64,000 bases of DNA from Actinoallomurus soli (GCF_024055715.1 NZ_JAMXMV010000029.1:1-64000); one strand, 5' to 3'. Positions 16,084 to 27,093 are shown, numbered from the stretch's first letter. Notes: generated from the sequence alone by a model not told the origin. Numbers and translations are program-made.

Positions 16084-18465
16084 GTGCCCGGTGAGGTGGT
16101 CTCGTCCGACGCGGTGGCCGATGCCGCGCTGACCTCGCGGGCCCAGGCAGAGCCCCCATCGCCGGCGGCGCCTGCCGATCCCCCCGAGCCGAAGCCGGAC
16201 GACGGCGACGCGACGCCATCCAGCGCGGCCGCGCCGTCCGCCGCCCGCGTACGCAGACGGCTCGCACGGCTCGGCGCCCAGCGTGGTCCAATGATGAATC
16301 CCGTACTCGAACCTTTGATCAAGACGCTCCGGAACACCCATCCGAAGGCGGATGTGCGTACCGTCGAGCGCGCCTACGACGTCGCCGCCCACCACCATCG
16401 CCACCAGAAGCGCAAGAGTGGCGATCCCTACATCACCCATCCCCTCGCCGTCGCGACGATCCTGGCCGAGCTGGGGATGAACACCGAGGTGCTGTGCGCC
16501 GCGCTGCTGCACGACACCGTCGAGGACACGCCCTACACCCTGGACCAGCTCCGGGACGACTTCGGCGACGTGATCGCCGCCCTGGTCGACGGCGTCACCA
16601 AGCTCGACAAGGTCAAGTACGGTGAGGCGGCCGAGGCCGAGACCGTCCGGAAGATGGTCGTGGCGATGTCCCGCGACATCCGGGTGCTGGTCATCAAGCT
16701 GTCGGACCGGCTGCACAACATGCGCACCCTGCGCTACCTGCCCCGGCCGAAGCAGGAGCGCAAGGCCCGCGAGACCCTGGAGATCTTCGCGCCGCTCGCG
16801 CATCGCCTGGGCATGAACACCCTGAAATGGGAGCTGGAGGACCTGGCCTTCCAGACGCTGTATCCCAAGCGGTTCGACGAGATCGCCCGGCTGGTGTCCG
16901 AGCGCGCCCCCCGGCGCGACGTCTACCTCCAGGACGTGATCGCGAACGTCTCGGCCGACCTTCGCGAGGCCAAGATCAAGGCGACCGTCAAGGGCCGGCC
17001 GAAGCACTATTACTCGATCTACCAGAAGATGATCGCCCGCGAGGTCGGCTTCGAGGAGATCTACGACCTCGTCGGCATCCGCGTGCTCGTTGACACCGTC
17101 CGCGACTGCTACGCCACACTCGGCACGATCCACGCGCGATGGAATCCGGTCCCCGGCCGGTTCAAGGACTACATCGCGATGCCGAAGTTCAACATGTACC
17201 AGTCGCTGCACACGACGGTGATCGGCCCGGAGGGCAAGCCCGTCGAGCTGCAGATCCGCACCCGTGCCATGCACAACCGCGCGGAGTACGGCATCGCGGC
17301 CCACTGGAAGTACAAGGAGGAGACGGTCGGCGGCGGGTCGCCCGCCAAGACGGGCGACATGGCCTGGCTCCGGCAGCTCCTCGACTGGCAGAAGGAGACC
17401 ACCGACCCGGCGGAGTTCCTGGAGTCGCTGCGCTTCGACCTGTCGGTCTCGGAGGTCTTCGTCTTCACCCCGAAGGGGCAGGTCCTCGCCCTTCCGCAGG
17501 GCGCGACGCCGGTCGACTTCGCGTACGCCATCCACACCGAGGTCGGGCACCGTACGATCGGCGCCCGGGTCAACGGCCGGCTCGTGCCGCTGGAGTCGAC
17601 CCTCGACAACGGCGACACGGTGGAGATCTTCACCTCCAAGTCGCCCGACGCCGGGCCCAGCCGCGACTGGCTCAACTTCGTCAAGAGCGCCCGCGCCCGC
17701 AACAAGATCAAGCACTGGTTCTCCAAGGAGCGCCGCGAGACCGCGATCGAGCAGGGCAAGGACGCCCTCGCCCGGGCGATGCGCAAGCAGAACCTCCCGC
17801 TGCAGCGCCTGCTGTCCGGGGAGGCGCTGGTGGCGCTGGCGCACGACCTGCGTTACTCCGACGTCTCGGCGCTGTACGCCGCGATCGGCGAGAGCCACCT
17901 GTCCGCGCAGAGCGTGGTGAGCAAGCTCGTCGACTCCCTCGGCGGGGTGGAGAGCGCCGCCGAGGACCTTGACGAGACCGTCATCCCGACCAAAAAGCGG
18001 CGGTCCAGGCCCGCGGGTGACCCGGGCGTGGTCGTCGCCGGTGACCCGGACGTGTGGGTCCGCCTGTCGCGGTGCTGCACGCCGGTTCCGGGCGATGAGA
18101 TCGTCGGGTTCGTCACCCGCGGCAACGGGGTCTCGGTGCACCGGGAGGACTGCGTCAACGTCGCGAACCTCCGCACTCAGCCCGACCGCATGGTCGACGT
18201 CAAGTGGTCGCCGGGGGAGGACTCGGTCTTCCTGGTGGCCATCCAGGTCGAGGCGCTGGACCGCACCCGCCTGCTGTCCGACATCACGCGGGTGCTGTCG
18301 GACCAGCACGTGAACATCCTGTCGGCCTCCGTCGCCACCAACCGCGACCGGGTCGCGATCAGCAGGTTCAGCTTCGAGATGGGCGATCCGAAGCACCTGG
18401 GCCACGTCCTGAAGGCCGTCCGCAACGTCGACGGCGTCTACGACGTCTACCGCGTCACCAACTGA
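16084..18465 (+). CDS. relA: Bifunctional (p)ppGpp synthetase/hydrolase RelA/SpoT (Rel)
   Basis: The 793-residue protein controls the stringent response. After a 70-residue disordered N-terminal extension come the HD hydrolase domain ([23 protein letters not shown]), the synthetase domain (IYQKM.. region, [29 protein letters not shown]), a TGS domain ([20 protein letters not shown]), a zinc-finger-like region ([14 protein letters not shown] with two adjacent Cys) and a C-terminal ACT domain. The GTG at 16084 follows GGGAGG; an internal ATG pair at 16291 could give a shorter form without the extension. The 180-bp gap to the divergent PBP gene must hold both promoters; TAAACT (16048-16053) is a candidate -10. 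Confidence 0.97.
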   Translation: MPGEVVSSDAVADAALTSRAQAEPPSPAAPADPPEPKPDDGDATPSSAAAPSAARVRRRLARLGAQRGPMMNPVLEPLIKTLRNTHPKADVRTVERAYDVAAHHHRHQKRKSGDPYITHPLAVATILAELGMNTEVLCAALLHDTVEDTPYTLDQLRDDFGDVIAALVDGVTKLDKVKYGEAAEAETVRKMVVAMSRDIRVLVIKLSDRLHNMRTLRYLPRPKQERKARETLEIFAPLAHRLGMNTLKWELEDLAFQTLYPKRFDEIARLVSERAPRRDVYLQDVIANVSADLREAKIKATVKGRPKHYYSIYQKMIAREVGFEEIYDLVGIRVLVDTVRDCYATLGTIHARWNPVPGRFKDYIAMPKFNMYQSLHTTVIGPEGKPVELQIRTRAMHNRAEYGIAAHWKYKEETVGGGSPAKTGDMAWLRQLLDWQKETTDPAEFLESLRFDLSVSEVFVFTPKGQVLALPQGATPVDFAYAIHTEVGHRTIGARVNGRLVPLESTLDNGDTVEIFTSKSPDAGPSRDWLNFVKSARARNKIKHWFSKERRETAIEQGKDALARAMRKQNLPLQRLLSGEALVALAHDLRYSDVSALYAAIGESHLSAQSVVSKLVDSLGGVESAAEDLDETVIPTKKRRSRPAGDPGVVVAGDPDVWVRLSRCCTPVPGDEIVGFVTRGNGVSVHREDCVNVANLRTQPDRMVDVKWSPGEDSVFLVAIQVEALDRTRLLSDITRVLSDQHVNILSASVATNRDRVAISRFSFEMGDPKHLGHVLKAVRNVDGVYDVYRVTN

Positions 18466-18593
18466 GGCGAAGGCGGTCGACCGCGCGGCGCCCGAGGCGA
18501 GAGCGACCCCGCCGAGGCGCTCGAACCGTCCGCCGCATCGTCGGTCGAGGCGAGAGCGCGCCTGCCGGGTCACCGGTCGTGGCGAGAACGACG

Positions 18594-18630
18594 GAAAGGG
18601 CCCGGTCTCCAGGGGAGACCGGGCCCTTTC
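18594..18630. terminator. Bidirectional terminator between relA and the DUF349 gene
   Basis: A perfect 17-bp stem pairs gaaagggcccggtctcc (18594-18610) with ggagaccgggccctttc (18614-18630) around a 3-base loop. The AAA/TTT ends give short T runs in both directions, suiting a terminator shared by convergent genes. The preceding 130 bases contain irregular copies of gaggcgagagcg. Confidence 0.85.
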
Positions 18631-18645
18631 GGCGTGATCGCGTGC

Positions 18646-19875
18646 TCAGGAGAACTCGGCGAGGGTGCGCTCGGCCTCCTGCAGCCAGGCGCGGCGTGCC
18701 GTCAGGGCCTCCTCGGCGTCCCTGACGTCCTTGTCGCGCCCGCCGCTGCGCGCCTTGTCCAGGCGTGCCTCCAGCTGCTCTATGGAGGACCGCAGCTGCG
18801 AGACGGTCGCCTCGGCGCGTGCCCGGGCCTCCGGGTTGGTGCGCCGCCACTCCGACTCCTCGGCGGAGCGTACGGCCTCCTCGATCCGGCGCAGCCGGCC
18901 CTCGAGCTGGTCACGGGAGTCGCGCGGCACCATCCCGATGGACTCCCAGCGCTCCTGGACCGTGCGCAGCATCTGGCGGGCGGTGCGCACGTCCCGTACG
19001 GGCAGGATGCGCTCGGCGTCCTCCAGGACCTTCTCCTTGGCCTCGGCGTTCTGCCGGAACTCGGCGTCGCGCTCGGCGAAGGCGGCGGAGCGGGCGGCGA
19101 AGAAGACGTCCTGGGCGCCCTTGAACCGCGCCCACAGCTCGTCCTCGACCTCGCGGGACGCACGGCCGGCCATCTTCCAGCGGCGCATCAGGTCGCGGTA
19201 GGCGGCGGCGGTCGGGCCCCAGTCGTTGGAGTCGCTCAGCGCCTCGGCCTCGGCGACCAGCTGCTCCTTCTCCTGGCGGGCGCTCTCCCGCTCCTCCTCC
19301 AGGTTGGAGAAGTACGCCTTGCGGCGCTTGGTGAAGGAGTTGCGCGCGGTCGACAGGCGCTTCCACAGCGCCGTCTCGGTCGGCCGGTCGACGCGCTCGG
19401 CGGCCTTCCACTCCTCGACGAGCTGGCGGAGGCGCTCACCACCGTTCTTCCAGTGCGTCTCCTCGGCGGCGATCCGCTCGGCCTCGGCGACGATGCGCTC
19501 CTTGACCTCGCGGGCGTGACCGCGGGCCTGGTCCCGGGCGACCTTGATCTCCTCGCGGCGGCGGCCGAGCAGCCCGGTGAGGCCGTCCAGCCGCCGTGCC
19601 AGGCTGTCGAGATCACCCACCGCGTGGGCCTCGGTCACCGACTCGCGGAGCCGGGCGATGCTGTGCTCGGCCTGCGCGGGCGCCAGGTCCGTCGTCTTGA
19701 TCCGCTGCTCGAGCAGGTCGATCTCGGTGACCAGCGCGTCGTACTTGCGCCGGAAGTACGCGAGGGCCTCTTCGGGCGCGCCGGCCTGCCAGGAGCCGAC
19801 GGTGCGCTCGCCCTCGGCGGTCTTGACGTAGACGGTGCCGTTCTCATCGACACGGCCCCAGGGATCAGCGGTCAC
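18646..19875 (-). CDS. DUF349-domain protein
   Basis: A 409-residue, highly charged, helical protein. The first 90 residues include DPWGRVDENGTVYVKT and a segment about length 40 that precedes coiled coil. The rest contains three to four DUF349 units, recognisable from repeated W-x(6)-A..LW.RF-type blocks such as LWKRLSTARNSFTKRRKAYF, RWKMAGRASREVEDELWARF and RWESIGMVPRD. DUF349 proteins commonly sit beside relA in actinobacteria; their role is not settled. The GTG start has GGGAGG upstream on the coding strand. Confidence 0.9.
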   Translation of the reverse strand: MTADPWGRVDENGTVYVKTAEGERTVGSWQAGAPEEALAYFRRKYDALVTEIDLLEQRIKTTDLAPAQAEHSIARLRESVTEAHAVGDLDSLARRLDGLTGLLGRRREEIKVARDQARGHAREVKERIVAEAERIAAEETHWKNGGERLRQLVEEWKAAERVDRPTETALWKRLSTARNSFTKRRKAYFSNLEEERESARQEKEQLVAEAEALSDSNDWGPTAAAYRDLMRRWKMAGRASREVEDELWARFKGAQDVFFAARSAAFAERDAEFRQNAEAKEKVLEDAERILPVRDVRTARQMLRTVQERWESIGMVPRDSRDQLEGRLRRIEEAVRSAEESEWRRTNPEARARAEATVSQLRSSIEQLEARLDKARSGGRDKDVRDAEEALTARRAWLQEAERTLAEFS

Positions 19876-20087
19876 CGTGGCCCTCCCGGTCGTGGAGCGT
19901 GCCCGCCATGAGCGGCCGGGCGGTCCGGGCGGAGCCGTCTCCGCCTCCCCGGCGCCGGATTCCCCAAGGATCGGTGGCGCTGCACACCGTTGCCTCCTGT
20001 ATCAAGGCCCGGGCCGTTCGTCGGGCGCCGGACCCACCGTGACGACCTCGGGAGCCGTACTCCCGCAGGCCACCCTAACCTTCCCCA

Positions 20088-20924
20088 TTACCCCATCTTC
20101 GCGACGGTGAGGTGTTTTATTTCAATTTTCTTCTTTGGGGCGGTCATCCCGGACTGCGGGTCGGGAGCGGTCGCTCCGGCCTTGGCGACCGAGTCGACGA
20201 CGTCCAGCCCCTGCGTGATCTCTCCGAAGACGGTGTAGTCGGCGGGCAGCTGGGCGTCGCCGTACATGATGAAGAACTGGCTGCCGTTGCTGTTCGGCTG
20301 GCTGCTGTGCGCCATGGCGATCATGCCGCGCTTGTAGGTCGCCTGCCCGGACGACCCGGCCTTGGGGACGTTCTCGTTGCCGAAGCCGTACTTCGGGCCG
20401 CCGCTGCCGGTGCCGGTCGGGTCGCCGCACTGCAGCACCTTGATGCCGGTGTCCAGACGGTGGCACTTGGTGTTGTCGAAGAAGTTCTTGGACGCGAGGT
20501 ACTTGAACGAGTTGACGGTGCAGGAGGCCTTGGTGCCGTCCAGCTTCGCGACGATCTTGCCCTGGTCGGTGTCGATCGTCATGTCGTACGTGCCCTTGAC
20601 CGGCTTGACCGGCGGCGTGCCGACGTCCTTGGCGTTCGGGGAGTCCGTCAGCGGCTGGTAGGCGCATTCGCCGGGCTTCGCCGAGACGGTCGGCTGCGCG
20701 CTGGCCGATTTCGACGCGGACGCGGCGGCCGTCGGAGTGGTCTTCTTGTCCGACTTGTTCATCGCGAACGCGATGGCACCGCTTCCACCGGCGATCACTG
20801 CCACGGCGGCGACCGTGCCGATGATCTTTATCCTGCGTGCTCGCGCCCGCCGGGCCGCACGGCGCTGCATCTGGCGCTCGTAGCGCTGCCGGGCCAGCTG
20901 CTTCTTGCGGTCTTTACCCGCCAC
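20088..20924 (-). CDS. Membrane-anchored cyclophilin-type peptidyl-prolyl isomerase
   Basis: The 278-residue protein has a strongly basic N terminus (residues 1-32), a single membrane helix (about 33-55, IKIIGTVAAVAVIAGGSGAI), a Ser/Ala/Lys linker and an extracytoplasmic cyclophilin domain (about 105-275). Conserved pieces are FFDNTKCHRL (catalytic-type Arg), GDPTGTGSGGP, GMIAMAHS, NGSQFFI and YTVFGEI. It should isomerise prolyl bonds of exported proteins. The GTG start is chosen for GAGGTG upstream. The combination with relA, an MBL hydrolase and hisS is a familiar actinobacterial neighbourhood. Confidence 0.93.
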   Translation of the reverse strand: MAGKDRKKQLARQRYERQMQRRAARRARARRIKIIGTVAAVAVIAGGSGAIAFAMNKSDKKTTPTAAASASKSASAQPTVSAKPGECAYQPLTDSPNAKDVGTPPVKPVKGTYDMTIDTDQGKIVAKLDGTKASCTVNSFKYLASKNFFDNTKCHRLDTGIKVLQCGDPTGTGSGGPKYGFGNENVPKAGSSGQATYKRGMIAMAHSSQPNSNGSQFFIMYGDAQLPADYTVFGEITQGLDVVDSVAKAGATAPDPQSGMTAPKKKIEIKHLTVAKMG

Positions 20925-21173
20925 CGGTGTCGCACCTCATCGAATCGCGTCATGAACAGGGAAACGTGCTGCGCATCGTAGCGGTCCTGGCCGGTATTTT
21001 CCTGAGTGGCCCACAGAGGCCAGGCAAATCGGTCCAAGACCGGACACCTCGCGGCGCTCCCGCAGGTCCTTCGCGGACGCCCTTCGACGCTGCCGCGTAT
21101 GTCGTTCGCGGTCGGCCGCGTGCCGCCGGTACGCTCAAGCTGCCGGAAGCAGGCGCCTTAAGAGAGGACGATC

Positions 21174-21857
21174 GTGCTCATCGCCGGGTTCCCCGCCGGG
21201 TCCTTCGCCACGAACTGCTATGTCGTGGCACCCGCGGCGGGGGAGGAATGCGTGATCATCGACCCTGGCCAGGACGCCGAGTCCGGGGTCGAGGACCTCC
21301 TCCGCGAGCACCGGCTCAAGCCGGTCGCCGTGATGCTCACGCACGGTCACATCGACCATATCTGGTCGGTCGCACCGGTCTGCGGCGCGCGCGACGTCCC
21401 CGCGTACATCCACCCGGACGACCGGGAGTTGCTGGCCGACCCGGCCAAGGGCTTCCCGCTCGGCGTCGGGCAGCAGCTGCTGGGCGGGCTCACGTTCAGC
21501 GAGCCCGACGACGTACGGGAGCTCGCCGACGGCGCGACGCTGACGCTGGCGGGGCTGGAGCTGATCGTCGAGCACGCCCCGGGCCATACGCCCGGGTCGG
21601 TGACCTTCCGGCTCGCGGACCAGCAGGTGATCTTCTCCGGTGACCTGCTGTTCGCGGGCTCGATCGGCCGCACCGACCTGCCGGGCGGCGACTACCCGGC
21701 GATTCTGGAGAGCCTGGCGCGCGTGTGCCTGCCGCTCCCGGACGAGACCACCGTGCTGCCCGGCCACGGCACGCAGACCACGATCGGCCACGAGCGGGCG
21801 ACCAATCCGTTCCTGAAGGACATCGCCCCGATCGACGGCCCGCACAGGGGACTTTGA
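21174..21857 (+). CDS. MBL-fold metallo-hydrolase (glyoxalase II-like)
   Basis: A 227-residue cytosolic protein with the metallo-beta-lactamase metal site THGHIDHIW (HxHxDH), later metal ligands in [10 protein letters not shown] and GHG in [14 protein letters not shown], and the bridging Asp in IFSGDLLF. The sequence is typical of the hydroxyacylglutathione-hydrolase-like proteins found upstream of hisS in actinobacteria. These hosts lack glutathione, so the natural thioester or other substrate is unknown. The GTG start at 21174 follows AGAGAGGACG. hisS starts 10 bases after the stop. Confidence 0.9.
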   Translation: MLIAGFPAGSFATNCYVVAPAAGEECVIIDPGQDAESGVEDLLREHRLKPVAVMLTHGHIDHIWSVAPVCGARDVPAYIHPDDRELLADPAKGFPLGVGQQLLGGLTFSEPDDVRELADGATLTLAGLELIVEHAPGHTPGSVTFRLADQQVIFSGDLLFAGSIGRTDLPGGDYPAILESLARVCLPLPDETTVLPGHGTQTTIGHERATNPFLKDIAPIDGPHRGL

Positions 21858-21867
21858 CACCACCACC

Positions 21868-23136
21868 ATGAGCTCGAACTTCCAGGCCCCCCGAGGGGTC
21901 AGCGAATATTTCCCGCCGCGCTCGGCGACCTTCCTCGCCGCCCGCGACGCGTTCGCCGCGGCCGCGACGCGCGCCGGCTACTCCTATCTCGAACTCCCGG
22001 TCTTCGAGGAGACCCGCCTGTTCGCGCGGGGCGTCGGCGAGTCGACCGACGTCGTCACCAAGGAGATGTACACCTTCGAGGACCGCGGCGGCCGGTCGCT
22101 CACGCTGCGCCCGGAGTTCACCGTCGGCGTGCTCCGGTCGGTGCTCCAGCACGGCCTCAACAAGGGCGAGCTGCCGGTCAAGGTCTGGGCCGTCGGCCCG
22201 GCGTTCCGCTACGAGCGGGCGCAGAAGGGCCGCTACCGCCAGTTCTACCAGGTCGACCTGGAGGCGATCGGGTCGGAGGACCCGGCCGTCGACGTCGAGA
22301 CGATCGCCCTCGCCTGGGACTTCTACCGCGACCTCGGACTCACCCGCCTGTCCCTGCACCTGAACTCCCTGGGCTGCCGGGAGTGCCGCCCGGTCTACCG
22401 CGCGGCGCTGCAGGAGTTCCTGCGCGGACTCGACCTGGACGAGGACACCCGCAACCGGGTCGAGATCAACCCGCTGCGGGTGCTGGACGACAAGCGGCCG
22501 GAGGTGCGCGCCCAGCTCGAGGGCGCCCCGCTCGTCACCGATCACCTGTGCGGGGCCTGCAAGGCGCACCACGACCGGGTCCGCGAGCTGCTCGCCGACC
22601 TGTCCATCCCGTGGGTCGACGACCCGCGCCTCGTGCGCGGCCTCGACTACTACACCCGCACGACGTACGAGTTCGACCACCCGCTGCTCGGCGCGCAGTC
22701 CGGCATCGGCGGCGGCGGCCGCTACGACGGCCTGTCCGAGGACATCGGCGGCCCGCCGCTGCCCGGCATCGGCTTCGGCCTCGGCCTCGACCGTACGGTC
22801 CTGGCCATGGAGGCCGAAGAGGTCGCCGCGGTCACCGCCCCGACGGTCGACGTGTACGGCGTGCCGCTGGGCGAGGAGGCCGAGCGTAAGATCTTCGGTC
22901 TGATCGCCGAGCTGCGCCGTTCGGGTGTCGCCGCCGACATGTCCTACGACGGCAAGAAGCTCAAGGGCGCGATGCGAGGGGCCGGCCGGTCCGGGGCGGC
23001 GTACGCCGTCATCCTCGGCGAGCGAGATCTCGCCGCCGGATCCGCCCAGGTCAAGGACCTGGCCAGCGGCGACCAGGTCGCCGTGCCGCTCGCCGAGCTC
23101 GTGACGACGTTGAAAGAAAGGCTTGCTGAGAGATGA
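21868..23136 (+). CDS. hisS: Histidyl-tRNA synthetase
   Basis: A class II aminoacyl-tRNA synthetase of 422 residues. Motif 1 lies near [10 protein letters not shown] and the catalytic [20 protein letters not shown] region is motif 2. The histidine-specific [13 protein letters not shown] and GGRYDGL, and motif 3 [10 protein letters not shown], are all present. The C-terminal anticodon domain begins near [13 protein letters not shown]. It forms a unit with the MBL gene upstream and overlaps aspS by four bases (ATGA, 23133-23136). Confidence 0.98.
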   Translation: MSSNFQAPRGVSEYFPPRSATFLAARDAFAAAATRAGYSYLELPVFEETRLFARGVGESTDVVTKEMYTFEDRGGRSLTLRPEFTVGVLRSVLQHGLNKGELPVKVWAVGPAFRYERAQKGRYRQFYQVDLEAIGSEDPAVDVETIALAWDFYRDLGLTRLSLHLNSLGCRECRPVYRAALQEFLRGLDLDEDTRNRVEINPLRVLDDKRPEVRAQLEGAPLVTDHLCGACKAHHDRVRELLADLSIPWVDDPRLVRGLDYYTRTTYEFDHPLLGAQSGIGGGGRYDGLSEDIGGPPLPGIGFGLGLDRTVLAMEAEEVAAVTAPTVDVYGVPLGEEAERKIFGLIAELRRSGVAADMSYDGKKLKGAMRGAGRSGAAYAVILGERDLAAGSAQVKDLASGDQVAVPLAELVTTLKERLAER

Positions 23137-24923
23137 TCCGCACACACGAGGCGGGCTCGCTGCGCCGGGACCACGCCGGGCAGCAGGTCGTGCTGGCCGG
23201 CTGGGTGGCGCGCCGCCGCGACCACGGAGGCGTCACCTTCATCGACCTGCGCGACGCCTCCGGCGTCGCCCAGGTCGTGTTCCGCGAGGAGGACACGGCG
23301 CACGACCTGCGCTCGGAGTTCTGCGTCAAGATCACCGGTGAGGTCCGCGTACGCCCCGAGGGCAACGAGAACCCCGACCTGCCGACCGGCGAGATCGAGG
23401 TCGTCGCCTCCGACATCGAGGTGCTCAGCGAGGCCGCGCCGCTGCCGTTCCCGATCGAGACGGACGCCAACGTCAACGAGGAGGTGCGCCTCAAGCACCG
23501 CTACCTCGACATCCGCCGCGAGGCCCTCTCGCGCTCGCTGCGCATCCGCTCCCAGGGCTCCTACATCGTCCACGACGTCATGCGGCAGCACGGGTTCGTC
23601 AACGTCGAGACGCCGACGTTCACCAGCTCCACGCCGGAGGGCGCCCGCGACTTCCTCGTCCCCGTACGCCTCAAGCCGGGCCACTGGTACGCCCTGCCGC
23701 AGTCGCCGCAGCTGTACAAGCAGCTGCTGATGGTCGCGGGCATGGAGCGCTACTACCAGCTCGCCCGCTGCTACCGCGACGAGGACTTCCGCGCCGACCG
23801 GCAGCCGGAGTTCACCCAGATCGACATCGAGATGAGCTTCGTCGAGCAGGAGGACGTCCTCCAGGTCGCCGAGGACCTCGTCGGACGGCTCTGGAAGGAC
23901 ATCGTCGGCTACGAGATCCCGCGCCCGATCCCGCGGATGACCTACGCCGACGCCCTCAGCAAGTACGGTTCGGACAAGCCGGACCTGCGGTTCGGCAACG
24001 AGCTCGTCGACATGACCGAGTACTTCGCCGGCACGTCGTTCCGCGTGTTCCAGGCGCCGTACGTCGGCGCGGTCGTCATGCCGGGCGGCGCCTCCCAGAC
24101 CCGCAAGGAGCTGGACGGCTGGCAGGACTGGGCCAAGTCGCGCGGCGCGAAGGGCCTGGCGTACGTCCTCGTGCAGGAGGACGGCACCCTGGGCGGCCCC
24201 GTCGCCAAGAACATCTCCGAGGAGGAGCGGGCCGGCCTGGCCGCCGAGGTCGGCGCCAAGCCCGGCGACGCGGTCTTCTTCGGCGCGGGCAAGCCGCACG
24301 CCACCCGCGAGTTGCTCGGCGCGGCCCGCCTGGAGATCGGCCGCCGTTGCGGCCTGATCGACGAGTCCGCGTGGGCGTTCACGTGGGTCGTCGACGCGCC
24401 CATGTTCGAGGAGACCGACGAGGGCGGCTGGACCTCCGTCCACCACCCGTTCACCTCGCCGAAGCCCGAATGGGTCGACTCCTTCCACGACAAGCCGGGC
24501 GAGGCGCTCGCCAACGCGTACGACATCGTCTGCAACGGCAACGAGATCGGCGGCGGCTCGATCCGTATCCACCGCGGCGACGTGCAGCAGCGGGTCTTCG
24601 AGACGCTCGGCCTCGAGCGCGAGGAGGCCCAGGAGAAGTTCGGCTACCTGCTCGAGGCGTTCAAGTACGGCGCGCCGCCGCACGGCGGCATCGCCTTCGG
24701 CTGGGACCGCGTCGTCATGCTGCTGGCCGGCCGCGACACGATCCGCGACGTGATCGCCTTCCCGAAGGCCGCGTCCGGCTTCGACCCGCTGACCGGCGCG
24801 CCCACGCCGATCACCGAGGAGCAGCGCAAGGAGGCGGGCATCGACGTCCGCCCGGAGGACGAGAAGCCCGCCGAGCCGAACGAGCCCGGCCACATCGTCC
24901 GCCCCTCCACCGAGAAGTACTGA
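23133..24923 (+). CDS. aspS: Aspartyl-tRNA synthetase (bacterial type)
   Basis: The 596-residue class II synthetase has an N-terminal OB-fold anticodon domain (residues 1-110, [20 protein letters not shown]), motif 2 with [19 protein letters not shown], a GAD insertion domain (about 290-420), and motif 3 ([10 protein letters not shown]). A hydrophilic tail ends [17 protein letters not shown] cannot tell from sequence alone whether it is discriminating or also charges tRNA-Asn. A strong hairpin follows the stop. Confidence 0.98.
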   Translation: MIRTHEAGSLRRDHAGQQVVLAGWVARRRDHGGVTFIDLRDASGVAQVVFREEDTAHDLRSEFCVKITGEVRVRPEGNENPDLPTGEIEVVASDIEVLSEAAPLPFPIETDANVNEEVRLKHRYLDIRREALSRSLRIRSQGSYIVHDVMRQHGFVNVETPTFTSSTPEGARDFLVPVRLKPGHWYALPQSPQLYKQLLMVAGMERYYQLARCYRDEDFRADRQPEFTQIDIEMSFVEQEDVLQVAEDLVGRLWKDIVGYEIPRPIPRMTYADALSKYGSDKPDLRFGNELVDMTEYFAGTSFRVFQAPYVGAVVMPGGASQTRKELDGWQDWAKSRGAKGLAYVLVQEDGTLGGPVAKNISEEERAGLAAEVGAKPGDAVFFGAGKPHATRELLGAARLEIGRRCGLIDESAWAFTWVVDAPMFEETDEGGWTSVHHPFTSPKPEWVDSFHDKPGEALANAYDIVCNGNEIGGGSIRIHRGDVQQRVFETLGLEREEAQEKFGYLLEAFKYGAPPHGGIAFGWDRVVMLLAGRDTIRDVIAFPKAASGFDPLTGAPTPITEEQRKEAGIDVRPEDEKPAEPNEPGHIVRPSTEKY

Positions 24924-24930
24924 GGGCCGG

Positions 24931-24965
24931 GACGGCGGGGATCCCCGAATGGGATCCCCGCCGTC
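24931..24965. terminator. Terminator between aspS and the DUF4253 gene
   Basis: A perfect 15-bp stem, gacggcggggatccc (24931-24945) with gggatccccgccgtc (24951-24965), and a 5-base loop separates two convergent genes. No T tract. Confidence 0.8.
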
Positions 24966-24966
24966 G

Positions 24967-25793
24967 TCAGTCCCACCAGAAGCTCCACCGGGGCGCGGTG
25001 ACGAGCTTCTCGGCGTACGTCGCGAAGACGACGAAGAAGTCCTGCTCGATGTTGTCCGGGCAGACGAGGTAGTGCTCCAGCGCGAGCCGGTCCGCCTCCT
25101 CCGGGCACGGGGGAGCGGCGACCGACACATGGACGGTGCCCCCGTCGACGGCGATCAGCCGGGTGCCGAAGCGCTCCTCCAGGACCGGATCACCGCCCAG
25201 AGGTGATCCACGTCCACGTGGTTGTTGCATCCGCAGAAGCCGATGGTCAGCAGGACGTCCGCGCTCCGTTCCACGGGGACGAGAGCAAGACGGCGCGGCT
25301 GTCCGTCCTGCGCGAGCTCGGCCGCCATGGCGGCGGCATGGTCGCCCACGTCGCGGGTCGGTGTCGACCCGGCGGCCAGACCCGGCCAGGTAGCGAACGG
25401 CGGCCCCGGATCATCGGGCCAGGGCTCCACGTCCTCGGGGATCTCGAGCGGGGGAGCGGCATCCCACTCCGCCTTCTGCCGTACGTAGCGCTCCCACTCC
25501 TGCCGGAAGTAGGCCGTCACGTCGAACGCCGAGTCGTCCAAGGGGCCTTCGCCCGGGTACCAGATGTCCTCGTAGAACATCAGGAACACCGGAAACAGCC
25601 CGGTCTCGGCCCGCTGCGCTTCGAGACGGCGCCACCACGCGGCCGCGTGCTCCAGGGGTTCGTCACTGACCCAGAGCGCGGGTGCGTCGCTGTGCTTGTC
25701 GGACGAGTAGCAGTCGGCCGCGGAGACGAGGCGCCCCGCGGGCAGGTCGGCGGGCAGCCGGGCGAAGGCGTCCGTAGAGGATCTTTCAGTCAC
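24967..25793 (-). pseudogene. Frameshifted DUF4253-domain gene
   Basis: Read on the minus strand from GTG 25793, the first frame (VTERSSTDAFARLPADLPAG onwards) runs about 205 residues and ends early at 25155. The sequence downstream continues in another frame as EERFGTRLIAVDG, SVAAPPCPEEAD, ALEHYLVCPDN and WSFWWD to the stop at 24967, which is the classic DUF4253 C terminus. The break is at about 25179-25180, where RSW-EERFG would be restored by one extra G (C on the plus strand) in a short run. So one base is missing, either a real mutation or a sequencing error. DUF4253 function is unknown. Confidence 0.82.
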
Positions 25794-25916
25794 GCGGCCG
25801 ACTGTAGGAACCGCCGCCGACAAGATCGGCCGTACCGAACGCTCGGCAAAGGCCCCACGGGCGCGGAGTTCAAAGGGCAGGCGACGTGTCCGCGCGGCGT
25901 TCACCGAGCGTTTGTC

Positions 25917-26033
25917 TCAGCGCAGCGGCTCCCACCCCGCGCTGATGACCAGGGCGACTTCCACGCACGCGCCATCACCGCTGCTGCGGGCGCTTTTACG
26001 CCAGAGAGTGGGGGGCAGGTCGGCAAAGTCCAT
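25917..26033 (-). CDS. Short DUF397-domain protein
   Basis: A 38-residue frame not reaching the usual DUF397 length of about 60. It contains the family core LWRKSARSSGDGACVEVA, then ends VISAGWEPLR, so the normal second half (the VRDSK...EW block) is absent. The ATG (complement of 26031-26033) is preceded by AAGGAA on the coding strand. It follows the XRE-DUF5753 gene by 19 bases, the standard pairing in actinomycetes, where the pair is thought to act as a regulator with a small partner. The truncation may leave it non-functional. Confidence 0.75.
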   Translation of the reverse strand: MDFADLPPTLWRKSARSSGDGACVEVALVISAGWEPLR

Positions 26034-26052
26034 GAGCCCGAGTTCCTTTCGT

Positions 26053-26907
26053 CTATCCGCCCTCCGCGAGCTTCGTGATCAGGCGGACCGAGTCTTCCGG
26101 ACTGAGTGCGATCGCACGGAGGTACTCGAAAATCACGGTATACCGGTCGATATCGGCGGGCCCGTCCAAGAAGAGATCGCCGGCCATCGAATCGATGTAG
26201 ACGACATCCGGGAGTTCCACCTGACCGAAATTGAGGACATGGAACGACCCGAGCATGCCCGGGTGGGCTCCTGCCTCGAATGGGAGAACCTGGAGAGTGA
26301 TGTTGGGCTTGTTCGCCACTTCGGTCAGGCGAAGCATCTGCTCCCGCATGACCTCATTACCACCGACGCGGTGCCGGAGGGCGCCTTCGCCCACGATGGC
26401 CCAGAGACGTATCGGGGTCTCTCTGGTGAGGACCTCCTGGCGGCGCAGCCGTACCTCGACGCGGCTGTCGACCTCGGCGAGGGTCGCCTCCGGCAGGACT
26501 CCACGGATGATGGCGCGCGCGTAGCCCTCGGTCTGGAGAAGTCCCGGCACGAATGACGATTCGTAGTTCAGGACGGAGCGGGCCTCGTCTTCCAGTTCGA
26601 CGTACGTCGTGAGGCGTTCGGGGAGGTCGGCGTCGATGGTCTCCAGCCAGCCGCGCTGGTCGGACTCGCGGAGCAGCGTGAGCAGGTAGGCGGCGCGCTC
26701 GCTGTTCACGCCGTAGAGATCGAGCAGGGCCCGCAGCGTCCGGACCTGGGGACGGCTGAGCGCGTTCTCCACGCGGTAGAGCGTCGCCTGGTTGATCGAC
26801 GTGCGTTCGAAGACCTCGTCCTGGGTCAGTCCCGACTCTTCTCGTCTGCGCCGCATCTCGGCGGCGAGACGGCGCAACCGAAGCGTGGGGCGTCGGCGGT
26901 TATGCAT
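26053..26907 (-). CDS. XRE-family regulator with DUF5753 (Scr1-type) domain
   Basis: The 284-residue product has an N-terminal helix-turn-helix (about 10-70: LAAEMRRRREESGLTQDEVF, TSINQATLYRVENA) and a C-terminal DUF5753 domain (about 95-280) with the conserved blocks FVPGLLQTEGYARAI, EVRLRRQEVL, LWAIVGEGALRH and PNITLQVLPFEAGAH. Such genes are WhiJ/Scr1-like regulators found in many copies in actinomycetes, typically next to DUF397 and an anti-sigma-type ATPase, as here. The ATPase gene diverges from it across a 190-bp gap. Confidence 0.93.
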   Translation of the reverse strand: MHNRRRPTLRLRRLAAEMRRRREESGLTQDEVFERTSINQATLYRVENALSRPQVRTLRALLDLYGVNSERAAYLLTLLRESDQRGWLETIDADLPERLTTYVELEDEARSVLNYESSFVPGLLQTEGYARAIIRGVLPEATLAEVDSRVEVRLRRQEVLTRETPIRLWAIVGEGALRHRVGGNEVMREQMLRLTEVANKPNITLQVLPFEAGAHPGMLGSFHVLNFGQVELPDVVYIDSMAGDLFLDGPADIDRYTVIFEYLRAIALSPEDSVRLITKLAEGG

Positions 26908-27093
26908 CGATCGTCCTCTTTCTCCACCCAGCGAAAGTGAAATCGCTGGTCAAGGCGGACATCTGGCGCTGTACGGAATTTGCGGGGCATGCGTTCGCAC
27001 GCCTTGCGCTTTAAACGGCGGCGAGCGCATCCTTGCGGAGAGTTTTCCATCAACTGCGATCTGTAGCGAGTCGATCCAGAGAAGGAGAGCCCG

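Noticed and set aside
15907-18573. An 888-residue minus-strand frame across relA
   Set aside because: relA domains are complete on the plus strand; the antisense frame is a composition artefact.
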